Assembly (NCBI GenBank): GCA_031976175.1
Contig: DALYLR010000018.1
Coordinates: 1 to 64,000, forward strand
Direction: 5' to 3'
DNA length: 64,000 nucleotides
DNA from: DMER01 sp003451645
GTDB taxonomy: Bacteria > Pseudomonadota > Alphaproteobacteria > Micropepsales > Micropepsaceae
The position numbers and the translations under genes were made by a program. The notes below the pieces were generated by a model. The model was not told the DNA's origin. It did not search any database and worked only from the letters and a program-made list of their open reading frames with translations. Shown piece after piece: positions 1 through 8,839 of this stretch. Within the stretch, counting starts at the first letter, position 1. Every line of letters starts with the position of its first letter.

Positions 1-21
1 TGCGAGGCCGGTGGTCTTGGG

Positions 22-52
22 CCCCGGACAACTGCTGACGCAGTTTCCGGGG
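22..52. repeat. Hairpin-forming intergenic palindrome
   Basis: Left arm 22-35 (CCCCGGACAACTGC) pairs with right arm 40-52 (GCAGTTTCCGGGG), leaving a TGAC loop and one bulged base. It lies downstream of the rnd stop codon on the minus strand. There is no clear T-tract, so it could be a dispersed palindromic element or a weak terminator. Nothing else is seen in bases 1-133. Confidence 0.5.
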
Positions 53-133
53 TGACAAATGAGCGTAGCCCCCCTGGTTCCTTCGTCCTGTGCAACCGGG
101 ATGAATGGTGAGGCGTGGCACTGGCCCAGAGCG

Positions 134-1291
134 TCAGGGCGCCGCCGCGGTCTCCACAATCACCGCCCGGCGGCCTTTCATGGTGATGGCGATCCGCCCG
201 CGCTTAAGGGCAAGCGCCGGATCGCCAAAGATCTCCTGACGCCAGCCATGCATGGCCGGCACGTCCGCATTGTCGTCCATCGCAATCAAATCGATGTCCG
301 CTGACGAGGCAACCAGTTTCTGCGCGACACCAAATTCCTCGCAGCGTAACTTGAGCAAGACCCGCAAGAGATCGGCGACCGGCCCGGCAACTGTGGGCGG
401 CGGGGTGCGGTCCAGCTCCGGGAGAGCGGAGGCAGGCAGGCTGAGCCCAGTTTTGACGGCCTCCAGCAGCTCGGCGCCGCCACGCGAGGCACCAAAGCCG
501 CGGGGCAGGGCCCGCAACTCTTCCATCTCGGCAGCGGTTTCCGGCTGCTGTGTCGCGACCTCATAGAGCGCGTCATCCTTGAGGATGCGGTTGCGCGGCA
601 CATCGCGGGCTTGCGCCATGCGCTCCCGCCAGGCCGCCACCTCGATCATGACGCCCATGAATTTGCGGTTGCCATTGCGCATTTTGAGACGCTTCCAGGC
701 ATCCTCAGGTTTGAGCGTGTAGGTCTCCGGCGCGCGCAAAAGCTGCAACTCCTCCTCCACCCAGGCTTGGCGGCCGGATTTGGCGATGCGGGCGGTCAGG
801 ACCTCATAGACCTTGCACAGATGGGTGACGTCGGAGAGGGCGTAATTCAGTTGCCGTTCGGTCAGAGGCCTTCGCGCCCAATCGGTGAAGCGGGCGGATT
901 TGTCGATCTGGGTGTGCGCCATATCGCGCACCAAGGTCTCGTAAGACGCCGCATCGCCAAAGCCGCAGACCATGGCGGCCACTTGGGTGTCGTAAAGGGG
1001 TGTTGGGATGACCTGACCTTGATGGAAAAAGATCTCAACATCCTGGCGTGCCGCGTGGAAAACCTTTGTCACACTGACGTCGGCCAGAAGTGCATAAAAG
1101 GGGGCGAGATCGAGGCCGGGCGCCTGGGGGTCTATGATCGCGGCCATGTCTGGTCGCGCTGCCTGAATCAGGCAGAGCTTGGGCCAATAGGTACTGTCGC
1201 GCATGAACTCGGTGTCCAGCGCCACATAGGGCCCCTCCGCCAATTGCGCGCATAGGGCCGCCAACTCGTCCGTCGTCGTTACAATCCGCAT
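134..1291 (-). CDS. rnd: Ribonuclease D
   Basis: Predicted 385-residue 3'-to-5' exoribonuclease that trims tRNA and other stable RNA 3' ends in the cytoplasm. The N-terminal DEDD exonuclease motifs are visible: VALDTEF (Exo I), the FHAARQDVEIFF region (Exo II) and YALSDVTHL (Exo III, the Y-x3-D form). An HRDC-type helical region follows. Length fits the family. I chose the ATG at 1291 (MRIVTTTDELAAL) because homology begins there; an in-frame upstream start at 1363 would add 24 unconserved residues. It is divergent from aspS, with a complex inverted-repeat element between them. Confidence 0.93.
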   Translation of the reverse strand: MRIVTTTDELAALCAQLAEGPYVALDTEFMRDSTYWPKLCLIQAARPDMAAIIDPQAPGLDLAPFYALLADVSVTKVFHAARQDVEIFFHQGQVIPTPLYDTQVAAMVCGFGDAASYETLVRDMAHTQIDKSARFTDWARRPLTERQLNYALSDVTHLCKVYEVLTARIAKSGRQAWVEEELQLLRAPETYTLKPEDAWKRLKMRNGNRKFMGVMIEVAAWRERMAQARDVPRNRILKDDALYEVATQQPETAAEMEELRALPRGFGASRGGAELLEAVKTGLSLPASALPELDRTPPPTVAGPVADLLRVLLKLRCEEFGVAQKLVASSADIDLIAMDDNADVPAMHGWRQEIFGDPALALKRGRIAITMKGRRAVIVETAAAP

Positions 1292-1409
1292 AAGGGCGCG
1301 ACCTATACAGCAAGATTCGGGTGCTTGACATGGGTCTGTGGGTGTCTGAGAACGCGCAAGCACGTCATGCGTGACCTAATCTCCACAGGCAGGGCCCCAA
1401 ACGGCGCGG

Positions 1410-1576
1410 CTAGTGGAGCGAATTTGACATTCGCATCCCGTCTGACATCGGGCTCTGTAGCGAATGTCAAATTCAAAGCTCCACTAGAATCATAGCTTTG
1501 CGAGTGCTCCCTTGAGTCTGACATTCGATCGAAACGTTGTATCAAGCGATATCGAATGTCAGAATCGGACCACTAG
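1410..1576. repeat. Compound inverted-repeat element between rnd and aspS
   Basis: Two nested inverted repeats share the core TGACATTCG. The first has arms 1410-1434 and 1460-1487, perfectly complementary apart from a 3-base insert in the right arm. The second has arms 1517-1529 (TCTGACATTCGAT) and 1551-1563. The whole element starts with CTAGTGG (1410) and ends with CCACTAG (1570-1576), so the termini are themselves inverted. It fills most of the 310-bp rnd-aspS gap and ends 25 bp before the aspS start. It looks like a small non-autonomous palindromic element (MITE/REP-like), though the arms could also be operators. The rest of the 1292-1601 gap shows nothing else. Confidence 0.75.
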
Positions 1577-1601
1577 CCAGAATTTTAAGGATGAGAGCCC
1601 T

Positions 1602-3428
1602 ATGCACGCCTATCGCACCCATACCTGCGGCCAGCTGCGCGCCGCTGATGCCGGCAAGACCGTCCGCCTGTCAGGATGGGTGCATCGCAGGCGGGATCAT
1701 GGCGGTCTGATCTTTATCGACCTGCGCGACCATTACGGCATTACCCAATGCGTGGTGGAGCCGGATAGCCCGGCCTTTGCAACCGCTGATACGCTGCGCT
1801 CGGAATTCGTGGTGACGGTCACGGGGCCTGTGGTGGCGCGGCCCGGAGACACGGCGAACAAGGACTTGCCCACGGGTGATGTCGAGGTGCGCATCATGGA
1901 AGCTATGGTGCAGGGCGCCGCGGAGGAATTGCCGCTGCCGGTCTTTGGTGATCTGGACTATCCGGAAGACACGCGGCTGACCTATCGCTTTCTGGATTTG
2001 CGCCGGGAGCGGCTACACAAAAACATCCTCTTGCGCTCGAACGTGATCGCCTCGCTCCGCCGGCGGATGATCGCGCAAGGCTTTACCGAGTTTCAAACGC
2101 CGATCCTGACCGCGTCGTCGCCGGAAGGGGCGCGCGACTTCCTGGTGCCCGCCCGCAATCATCCGGGCAAGTTCTATGCGCTGCCGCAAGCGCCGCAACA
2201 GTTCAAGCAATTGATCATGGTGGCGGGCTTTGACCGCTATTTCCAGATTGCGCCGTGCTTCCGGGATGAGGATGCGCGCGCCGACCGCTCGCCGGGAGAG
2301 TTCTATCAGCTCGATCTTGAGATGAGCTTTGTCACGCAAGAGGACGTCTTTGCGGCGGTGGAGCCAGTGCTGCATGGGGTGTTCGAGGAGTTCGTAGGCG
2401 GCAAATCCATCAGCCCGCTTCCCTTCAAACGTATTCCGTATGCGGAGAGCATGCTGAAATATGGCGTCGACAAGCCAGACCTGCGCAATCCGATCGAGAT
2501 CGTCGATGTCTCCGACGCGTTCAAGGACCCCTCGGTTGAGTTCAAGGCCTTCAAGGGCGTGGTGAATTCCGGCGGCGTGGTGCGCGCGATCCCGGCACCT
2601 GGCGCGGCCGCCATGAGCCGCAAGTTCTTTGACGACTTGAACGAGTGGGCGCGCTCCGAGATGAAGGCCGCGGGGCTGGGCTATGTAATCTTCGAGGAGG
2701 AGGGCGGCAAATTGGCGGGCAAGGGACCTATCGCCAAATTCATCCCCGAGCCCGTGCTGAATGCCATGGCCGCCAAAGCCAAAGTCAAAGCTGGGGATGC
2801 GTTGTTCTTCGCGGCGGACAAGGCGGATAAGGCCGCGAAGCTGGCAGGGCAGGCCCGCATCCGCATCGGCAAGGAGTTGAACCTGCGCGCGGAGCCCTAT
2901 TACGACTATCATTTCTGCTGGGTCGTCGATTTCCCCATGTATGAGTGGAATGAGGACGAGAAGAAGATCGACTTCAGCCATAACCCGTTTTCCATGCCCA
3001 ATTATGACCAGGCGGCGTTTCAGGCCCTGGACATCGAGCGGGACAAGCAGGCGATCCTCGACATCACGGCGTTTCAGTACGACATCGTGTGCAACGGCAT
3101 TGAGCTGTCCTCAGGTGCCATCCGCAACCACAAGCCCGATGTGATGATCAAGGCGTTTGAACTCGCGGGCTATGGCCGGGAGACGGTGGAGCGCAAATTT
3201 GGCGGCATGCTGAATGCATTCCGCTATGGGGCGCCGCCACACGGGGGCACGGCGCCCGGTGTCGATCGCATCGTCATGCTCATTGCCAATGAAGAGAATC
3301 TGCGCGAGGTCACCATGTTCCCCATGAACCAAAAGGCCGAGGACCTGCTGATGGGTGCGCCGTCAGACGTGACTTCGAAACAATTGCGCGAACTCAACAT
3401 CCGGATTGTCGAGCCGCAGAAGGGGTAG
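1602..3428 (+). CDS. aspS: Aspartyl-tRNA synthetase
   Basis: Class II aminoacyl-tRNA synthetase of 608 residues, the size of bacterial-type AspRS. An N-terminal OB-fold anticodon-binding domain (about residues 1-110) precedes a catalytic core interrupted by the bacterial GAD insertion. Motif 2 is seen as FRDEDARADRSPGEFYQLD and motif 3 as GTAPGVDRIVMLIA. The ATG at 1602 is preceded by AAGGA at 1587-1591, which fixes this start over an in-frame upstream one at 1512. Many alphaproteobacterial AspRS enzymes are non-discriminating and work with GatCAB, but the sequence alone does not settle that. Confidence 0.97.
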   Translation: MHAYRTHTCGQLRAADAGKTVRLSGWVHRRRDHGGLIFIDLRDHYGITQCVVEPDSPAFATADTLRSEFVVTVTGPVVARPGDTANKDLPTGDVEVRIMEAMVQGAAEELPLPVFGDLDYPEDTRLTYRFLDLRRERLHKNILLRSNVIASLRRRMIAQGFTEFQTPILTASSPEGARDFLVPARNHPGKFYALPQAPQQFKQLIMVAGFDRYFQIAPCFRDEDARADRSPGEFYQLDLEMSFVTQEDVFAAVEPVLHGVFEEFVGGKSISPLPFKRIPYAESMLKYGVDKPDLRNPIEIVDVSDAFKDPSVEFKAFKGVVNSGGVVRAIPAPGAAAMSRKFFDDLNEWARSEMKAAGLGYVIFEEEGGKLAGKGPIAKFIPEPVLNAMAAKAKVKAGDALFFAADKADKAAKLAGQARIRIGKELNLRAEPYYDYHFCWVVDFPMYEWNEDEKKIDFSHNPFSMPNYDQAAFQALDIERDKQAILDITAFQYDIVCNGIELSSGAIRNHKPDVMIKAFELAGYGRETVERKFGGMLNAFRYGAPPHGGTAPGVDRIVMLIANEENLREVTMFPMNQKAEDLLMGAPSDVTSKQLRELNIRIVEPQKG

Positions 3429-3488
3429 GCGCGCTATAGCCGGGATGGTCAAAGCTGGTTAGGCTCACTCAACAACCATCGGGAGAGC

Positions 3489-4919
3489 ATGACCATGAAG
3501 GATTATTCCGCCCATGACGGCCTCAGCCTTGCGCAAGCCGTGCGCGAGGGCCGTACCAGCCCTGAGGCGCTGATCGAGGCCGCAATTGAGCGCATCGAAG
3601 CGCTGAACCCCAAGCTGAATGCCGTGATCGCCAAGACCTATGAGATGGCGCGCGGGCGGGTGAAGCGCCCCCTGGGGAATGGGCCGTTCACGGGCGTGCC
3701 CTTTCTGCTGAAGGATATTGGCGGCTTTCAAAAGGGTGTGGCGACCCGGCAGGGCTCGGGCTTTCCGCCCGATGCGCCAAGCCCGCATGACAGCTTTCTG
3801 ACCGAGAAGTTCGAGGCGGCGGGCCTGATCTCCCTGGGCAAGACCAATGTGCCGGAGTTTGGGCTTTTGCCCATCACGGAGTCCACGCTCTATGGACCGG
3901 CGCGCAATCCCTGGAACCTCGACCACACGCCGGGCGGGTCAAGCGGCGGGTCGGCGGCGGCCGTTGCAGCGGGGATCGTGCCGCTCGCGCACGCCAATGA
4001 TGGGGGCGGTTCGATCCGCATTCCGGCGGCCTCCTGCGGGCTCGTCGGTTTGAAGCCGACGCGCGGGCGGATTTCGCTCGGACCCGATCTGGGCGACATA
4101 ACGGGCGGTCTGGTCAATGATGGTGTGGTCAGCCGCAGCGTGCGCGATACCGCAGCCGCACTCGATGCGACGCATGGCTATATGCCCGGTGATCCGTATA
4201 CGGCACCGCCGCCGCCGATGCCCTATGCCAAGGCCGCGCAAGAGGCCCCGCAGCGGTTGCGGATTGCCTTTGCGGTCAAGGACCTGTCCGGCCGCGACTT
4301 CCATCCCGACGTTGCCGCCGCTGTGCAAGAGGCGGCGCGCATCTGCGAGCGCCAAGGCCACCAGATTGAGGAGGCCTCGCCCAAGGTCGACATGGCGCTT
4401 GTCGCTGGCGCCTTCATGCCGCTGTGGGGTTCGGGGCTTGCTATGCTCATCGACGGGATGGCCATGCTGACCGGCCGCGAGCCGCGCCAACAGGATTTTC
4501 AGGGCTTGAGCTGGACGACCTATCAGTTCGGCCGCAGCATCACCGCCGCGCAATACCAGACCTGCTGGATGCTGCTGCAGCGTGCGGCGCGCGACATTGC
4601 CCACTGGCATGAGCATTATGATGTCTGGCTGACACCCACCTTGGGCAGCCCGCCTGCACGCATCCACCAATTCAATGTGCAAGAAACAGACATGGAAAAG
4701 GCTTGGGCGCCCATCATCGATTATGTGCCCTTTACCGCCATGCAAAACGCGACAGGGCAGCCCGCGATCAATGTGCCACTCCATTGGAACGCTGACGGCC
4801 TGCCCATTGGCACACAGTTTGTGGGCCGCTATGGCGAGGAGCATTTGCTTTTATCTCTTGCAGGGCAGTTGGAGCGGGCGCACCCTTGGGGCACACGCAA
4901 ACCCGCGCTTTGGGCCTAA
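3489..4919 (+). CDS. Amidase-signature hydrolase (copy 1)
   Basis: Amidase-signature enzyme of 476 residues, which hydrolyses a C-N amide bond. The Ser-cisSer-Lys triad is complete: Lys75 in PFLLKDIGG, cis-Ser151 in GGSSGGSAAA and nucleophile Ser175 in DGGGSIRIPA. It is not gatA by context: no gatB or gatC is adjacent, and a second amidase follows 14 bp later in the same orientation. An alternative ATG lies at 3495. Substrate unknown. Its stop codon overlaps the Shine-Dalgarno sequence of the next gene, so the two are probably one operon. Confidence 0.9.
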   Translation: MTMKDYSAHDGLSLAQAVREGRTSPEALIEAAIERIEALNPKLNAVIAKTYEMARGRVKRPLGNGPFTGVPFLLKDIGGFQKGVATRQGSGFPPDAPSPHDSFLTEKFEAAGLISLGKTNVPEFGLLPITESTLYGPARNPWNLDHTPGGSSGGSAAAVAAGIVPLAHANDGGGSIRIPAASCGLVGLKPTRGRISLGPDLGDITGGLVNDGVVSRSVRDTAAALDATHGYMPGDPYTAPPPPMPYAKAAQEAPQRLRIAFAVKDLSGRDFHPDVAAAVQEAARICERQGHQIEEASPKVDMALVAGAFMPLWGSGLAMLIDGMAMLTGREPRQQDFQGLSWTTYQFGRSITAAQYQTCWMLLQRAARDIAHWHEHYDVWLTPTLGSPPARIHQFNVQETDMEKAWAPIIDYVPFTAMQNATGQPAINVPLHWNADGLPIGTQFVGRYGEEHLLLSLAGQLERAHPWGTRKPALWA

Positions 4920-4933
4920 GGAGGCTTATTCCC

Positions 4934-6367
4934 ATGTCGTTTCGCGAGTATTCCTCTTATGACGGTTTAGCCTTGGCCGAGATGGTGCGCCGGCGCCATG
5001 TCACCGCGCTTGAGGTCATTGATGCGGCCATCGCGCGCGCCGAAGCCCATAATGGCAAGCTCAACGCCATCGTCCACCAGGCCTTTGACGAGGCGCGCGA
5101 TGCCGCCAAGCGCGGGCTTACCGCGGGGCCGTTTGAGGGCGTGCCGTTCCTGATCAAAGATCTGGGGACGGAGGTTGCGGGCATGCCGCGCTCGGACGGG
5201 ACGCGGTTCAACCGCAACCTTCCCGATACGCAGGATAGTCTGCTGGTCAAGCGCTACCGGGCCGCAGGTGTCAACATCTTTGGCAAGACCAATACGCCGG
5301 AGTTTGGCATCACCGGGACCACGGAGAGCGCGCGCCTGGGCCCCTGCCGCAATCCGTGGAACACGGAGCATATCACCGGCGGCTCCTCAGGCGGGGCCGC
5401 GGCGGCGGTGGCGGCGGGCATCTTGCCGCTCGCCAACGCCTCGGACGGGTTGGGCTCGATCCGCATTCCGGCGGCGATCTGCGGACTGGTCGGCATGAAG
5501 GTGACGCAATACCGCGTGCCGATGGGGGCGGGGCATGATTATGGCTCCGGCCATGGCTATGGCGTGCAGCATGTGGTGAGCCGCACGGTGCGCGACAGCG
5601 CCGCGATGCTGGACGCCACCGATATGCCGGAGGCGGATAGTCCGTTCCCGGCGCCACCCAAGCAGCGGCCTTATCTTATGGAGGTCACAACACAGCCGGG
5701 GCGTTTGCGGATCGCTTTTTCCAGCGTGACGCCGTCTGGCGTGGTGCCGCATCCGGAGGTGCGCGCGGCCCTGGAGCAGACCGCCAAATGGCTGGAGGCA
5801 CTGGGCCATCATGTGGAGGAGCGCGATCTGGGTGTCGATTACCGCAAACTCTACAAGGCCTCCAATGCGGTGCTGGGCGCCAATTTCGCCAATGCCATGG
5901 TGGAGCGCGTGAAGGCCATGGGCAGGGAGCCGGAGCAAGGCGAGCTGGAGCCCTTGACCTGGCGCAATTGGAAGGGGGGCGAGCGGGTCTCTGGGCCGGA
6001 TGCGATGCGCGGCTGGCAGACGCTGAAAGTCTTTACGCGGCAGATCTATCGCTTCTTCAATGATTTCGACGTGTATCTGACGCCCGTGTTGATCACGCCG
6101 GTGCCGAAGGTCGGCTACATTGATCCCGTGCGTCTCGACCCGCGGGAGGTTGATCACCGCCAGGCCTCAACCTTTGGCTATACGCCGCCGTTCAACATGA
6201 CGAACCAGCCGTCGCTGTCCTTGCCTCTGCATCAGGATAGCGGGGGCTTGCCGATCGGCATGATGTTTACCGGCCGCTGGGGCGATGAGGCGACGCTCTA
6301 CCGCCTCGCCGGGCAACTGGAGCGTGCGCATCCTTGGGCGCATCGCCGCCCGCCGGTGTGGGGCTGA
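4934..6367 (+). CDS. Amidase-signature hydrolase (copy 2)
   Basis: Predicted 477-residue paralogue of the preceding amidase. The triad falls at the same positions: Lys75 (PFLIKDLGTE), Ser151 (GGSSGGAAAA) and Ser175 (DGLGSIRIPA). The ATG at 4934 follows AAGGAGG at 4918-4924, which overlaps the upstream stop codon and indicates co-translation. The N-terminal halves of the two proteins align almost without gaps. The C-terminal halves, which shape the substrate pocket, differ much more, so the pair may have split substrate range after duplication. The exact substrate cannot be inferred. Confidence 0.9.
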   Translation: MSFREYSSYDGLALAEMVRRRHVTALEVIDAAIARAEAHNGKLNAIVHQAFDEARDAAKRGLTAGPFEGVPFLIKDLGTEVAGMPRSDGTRFNRNLPDTQDSLLVKRYRAAGVNIFGKTNTPEFGITGTTESARLGPCRNPWNTEHITGGSSGGAAAAVAAGILPLANASDGLGSIRIPAAICGLVGMKVTQYRVPMGAGHDYGSGHGYGVQHVVSRTVRDSAAMLDATDMPEADSPFPAPPKQRPYLMEVTTQPGRLRIAFSSVTPSGVVPHPEVRAALEQTAKWLEALGHHVEERDLGVDYRKLYKASNAVLGANFANAMVERVKAMGREPEQGELEPLTWRNWKGGERVSGPDAMRGWQTLKVFTRQIYRFFNDFDVYLTPVLITPVPKVGYIDPVRLDPREVDHRQASTFGYTPPFNMTNQPSLSLPLHQDSGGLPIGMMFTGRWGDEATLYRLAGQLERAHPWAHRRPPVWG

Positions 6368-6499
6368 TGAGCGGGGCTCGCTGAACAGACACCAAATTGT
6401 GTATTGAAAAATTAAGCCTTCGAAGGTAATCCTGCATTAAATGGACTGGAGTTTTTCGGTCGGCGATGGGTCGTGGGGTTTCTCGCGGCCCTTTTGCTT

Positions 6500-7231
6500 T
6501 TATGGGAAGTGCTTGAGTGCAAGACTTTTCGCGCGGATCAATTCGAAGGCGCGGTTGGGCTGATCGGGGCGCAAATAATTCAGGCCAATCGGGCGTGCCA
6601 TGAGGTCGGCAAGTTGAAGGCCGGAGGAATTGGCCTTCTTGTCGACAAAGAGGACCTTCCACTCCAAGGCCCTGAAATCAGTGGCACTATTGCCTAGTTG
6701 ATATTGGCCGGTGACAATCTTAAGGAACTCAAGCTCAAGTTCTTTGTCTTCCGCAGCCCCACGCTTCTCGAAGACGACATGCTGGATGCGGCCCATCTGG
6801 CCGCGGGCTAACAAGGGGTAGAGAACGCGTTCCAGCGCAAGGTATAGCGCAACATGATATGGGCTCCATGGCGTCGCATAGCGCTGACGCAGCTTTGGCT
6901 TATCGATGACCACGGCGCTCACGGTCACCTCTGCATCCTGCATAATCGCGTTGAGTCGCTCCATAAATGAGTTGCGGACGGGGGCGATCTGAAGGAATGC
7001 AAAGCTGTTGCTTTGCCTTCGAATGTCCCGTTCGTGCAGTATAAGTTGATCATGACCGCAAAAGTCGAATTTCAGCTTTTGCATCGCGGGAACAATTGCC
7101 TCAATGTAGTGCTGCTTGTGCACCGCAATCATGACAAGCACGAAGATCGGAAAATCTGGATCGATACCCTCCAAGACCGGTGAACCGCTTTCATCCGCAA
7201 ATACGATGTATTCTGAGAAGGGCATCGTCAT
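6500..7231 (-). CDS. DUF3800 domain protein
   Basis: Predicted 243-residue protein recognised as DUF3800 by the N-terminal YIVFADESG motif, a mid-protein VVIDK segment and the C-terminal LQLADLMARP motif. The fold is thought to be RNase H-like, with acidic residues in these motifs as the likely active site. The family is common in phage, plasmid and genomic-island contexts, and its biochemical role is unknown. I chose the ATG at 7231 (MTMPFSEYI) because GAGG lies just upstream; in-frame starts at 7303 and 7225 are alternatives. Base composition looks clearly more AT-rich than the amidases and trmFO on either side, suggesting a single-gene insertion. Confidence 0.75.
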   Translation of the reverse strand: MTMPFSEYIVFADESGSPVLEGIDPDFPIFVLVMIAVHKQHYIEAIVPAMQKLKFDFCGHDQLILHERDIRRQSNSFAFLQIAPVRNSFMERLNAIMQDAEVTVSAVVIDKPKLRQRYATPWSPYHVALYLALERVLYPLLARGQMGRIQHVVFEKRGAAEDKELELEFLKIVTGQYQLGNSATDFRALEWKVLFVDKKANSSGLQLADLMARPIGLNYLRPDQPNRAFELIRAKSLALKHFP

Positions 7232-7344
7232 TTGCCTCAGTCCATTAGCTCCTGGGTCGGCGTGAAGGGCTATCGTCATGGATTGCCTTCCCAAGAGTCT
7301 CACGCATAAAGTCCATCATGCATAGTCGAAAGTCATCAGGAACG

Positions 7345-8724
7345 ATGAAAAGTTCTTCTCACCCCATCCACATCATTGGCGGCGGGCTGGCGGGCTCTGA
7401 GGCTGCGTGGCAGGCCGCGCAGGCGGGCGTGCCCGTGATCTTGCACGAGATGCGCCCACACAAAATGACGGATGCACATGTGACGGAGGGATTGGCCGAG
7501 CTCGTGTGCTCCAACTCGTTCCGTTCCGATGATTGGGAGAATAATGCGGTGGGCCTGTTGCATGCCGAGATGCGGCGGGCAGGCTCGCTCATCATGGCCT
7601 GCGCGGATCAACATCAAGTGCCAGCAGGCGGCGCCTTGGCGGTCGACCGCGAGGGCTTCAGCCGGCGCGTGACGGCGGAACTGGCGGCGCATCCTTTGGT
7701 GCAGGTTCAGCGGGAGGAAATCACCGGCCTGCCCCCCGTGGAGTGGGACAGTGTCATCATAGCCACTGGCCCCTTGACGGCGGCACCGTTGGCGCAAGCC
7801 ATCCGTGGGCTGACGGGTGAGGATAGCTTGGCATTCTTTGATGCTATCGCGCCGATCGTGTACAAGGACAGCATCGACTTTTCCAAGGCCTGGTTTCAGT
7901 CGCGCTATGACAAGGTGGGGCCGGGCGGGGATGGCGCCGATTACATCAATTGTCCGCTTTCGGAAGATCAGTACAACGCCTTTATCGCGGCGGTGCTGGT
8001 GGGCGAGAAGAGCCAGTTCAAGGACTGGGAGAAGACGCCCTATTTCGAGGCCTGTCTGCCCATTGAGGTGATGGCGGAGCGCGGCCCTGAAACCTTGCGC
8101 TTTGGGCCCATGAAGCCTGTGGGTCTTACTGATCCGCATACGGGGCGCAGGCCACATGCGGTCGTGCAATTGCGTCAGGATAATGCGCTCGGCACGCTCT
8201 ATAACATTGTGGGGTTTCAGACCAAACTCAAACATGGCGAGCAGACGCGCATTTTCCGGATGATCCCGGGCCTGGAAGAGGCGCAATTCGCAAGGCTCGG
8301 CGGGTTGCACCGCAACACCTTCATCAACAGCCCCAAATTGCTCACGCCCGATTTGCGCCTGAAAGCGCAGCCGCGCTTGCGCTTTGCGGGTCAGATGACG
8401 GGCGTCGAGGGCTATGTGGAGAGTGCGGCCATCGGGCTCTTGGCGGGGCGGTTCGCATCCGCCGAGCGTCTGGGTCATGCACCCTGCCTGCCGCCGCCGA
8501 CGACGGCCTTTGGCGCGCTGCTGGGGCATATTACGGGCGGGGCGGACGCGCGGAGCTTTCAGCCCATGAATGTCAATTTCGGTCTGTTCCCGGACATTCC
8601 GGCCCAAGGCCGGGGCCGTGACCGGGGCCGCGCCAAGAAGCAGGGCCAAGCGCGCCGCGCGCTCGCCGATTGCGAGGCGTGGCTGGGGATTGGCGCAAGG
8701 GAGGCTCAAATCGCTTTGATTTGA
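7345..8724 (+). CDS. trmFO: tRNA (uracil-5-)-methyltransferase, folate/FAD type
   Basis: Predicted 459-residue flavoprotein that makes ribothymidine at tRNA position 54 using methylenetetrahydrofolate as carbon donor. The N-terminus has the FAD dinucleotide motif IHIIGGGLAGSEAAW. Other family blocks are VCSNSFRSDD, GALAVDREGFS, ATGPLTA and GQMTGVEGYVES. The start at 7345 has AGGAA just upstream at short spacing; an in-frame ATG at 7318 is possible but has no ribosome binding site. A strong hairpin spans the stop codon. Confidence 0.95.
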   Translation: MKSSSHPIHIIGGGLAGSEAAWQAAQAGVPVILHEMRPHKMTDAHVTEGLAELVCSNSFRSDDWENNAVGLLHAEMRRAGSLIMACADQHQVPAGGALAVDREGFSRRVTAELAAHPLVQVQREEITGLPPVEWDSVIIATGPLTAAPLAQAIRGLTGEDSLAFFDAIAPIVYKDSIDFSKAWFQSRYDKVGPGGDGADYINCPLSEDQYNAFIAAVLVGEKSQFKDWEKTPYFEACLPIEVMAERGPETLRFGPMKPVGLTDPHTGRRPHAVVQLRQDNALGTLYNIVGFQTKLKHGEQTRIFRMIPGLEEAQFARLGGLHRNTFINSPKLLTPDLRLKAQPRLRFAGQMTGVEGYVESAAIGLLAGRFASAERLGHAPCLPPPTTAFGALLGHITGGADARSFQPMNVNFGLFPDIPAQGRGRDRGRAKKQGQARRALADCEAWLGIGAREAQIALI

Positions 8725-8727
8725 GCC
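8703..8727 (+). terminator. Hairpin at the 3' end of trmFO
   Basis: GGCTCAAATC (8703-8712) and GATTTGAGCC (8718-8727) form a perfect 10-bp stem with a GCTTT loop, overlapping the trmFO stop codon. A T-run follows only about 16 bases later (TAATTTTTTG), so it is either an imperfect intrinsic terminator or an mRNA-stabilising 3' hairpin. Confidence 0.5.
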
Positions 8728-8839
8728 TGGAAAGTTGCGCTAATTTTTTGAGTTGCCGTGCATCGTTATCGCGATCCGTTGATGGCGCCGCTGTCAACTG
8801 ACCGCGCGATGCACTGGTGCGGCGGCCGAATAGCGGCCA

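Noticed and set aside
3489..4919. gatA of the GatCAB amidotransferase
   Set aside because: No gatB or gatC nearby, and it is paired with a second amidase; general amidase is safer.
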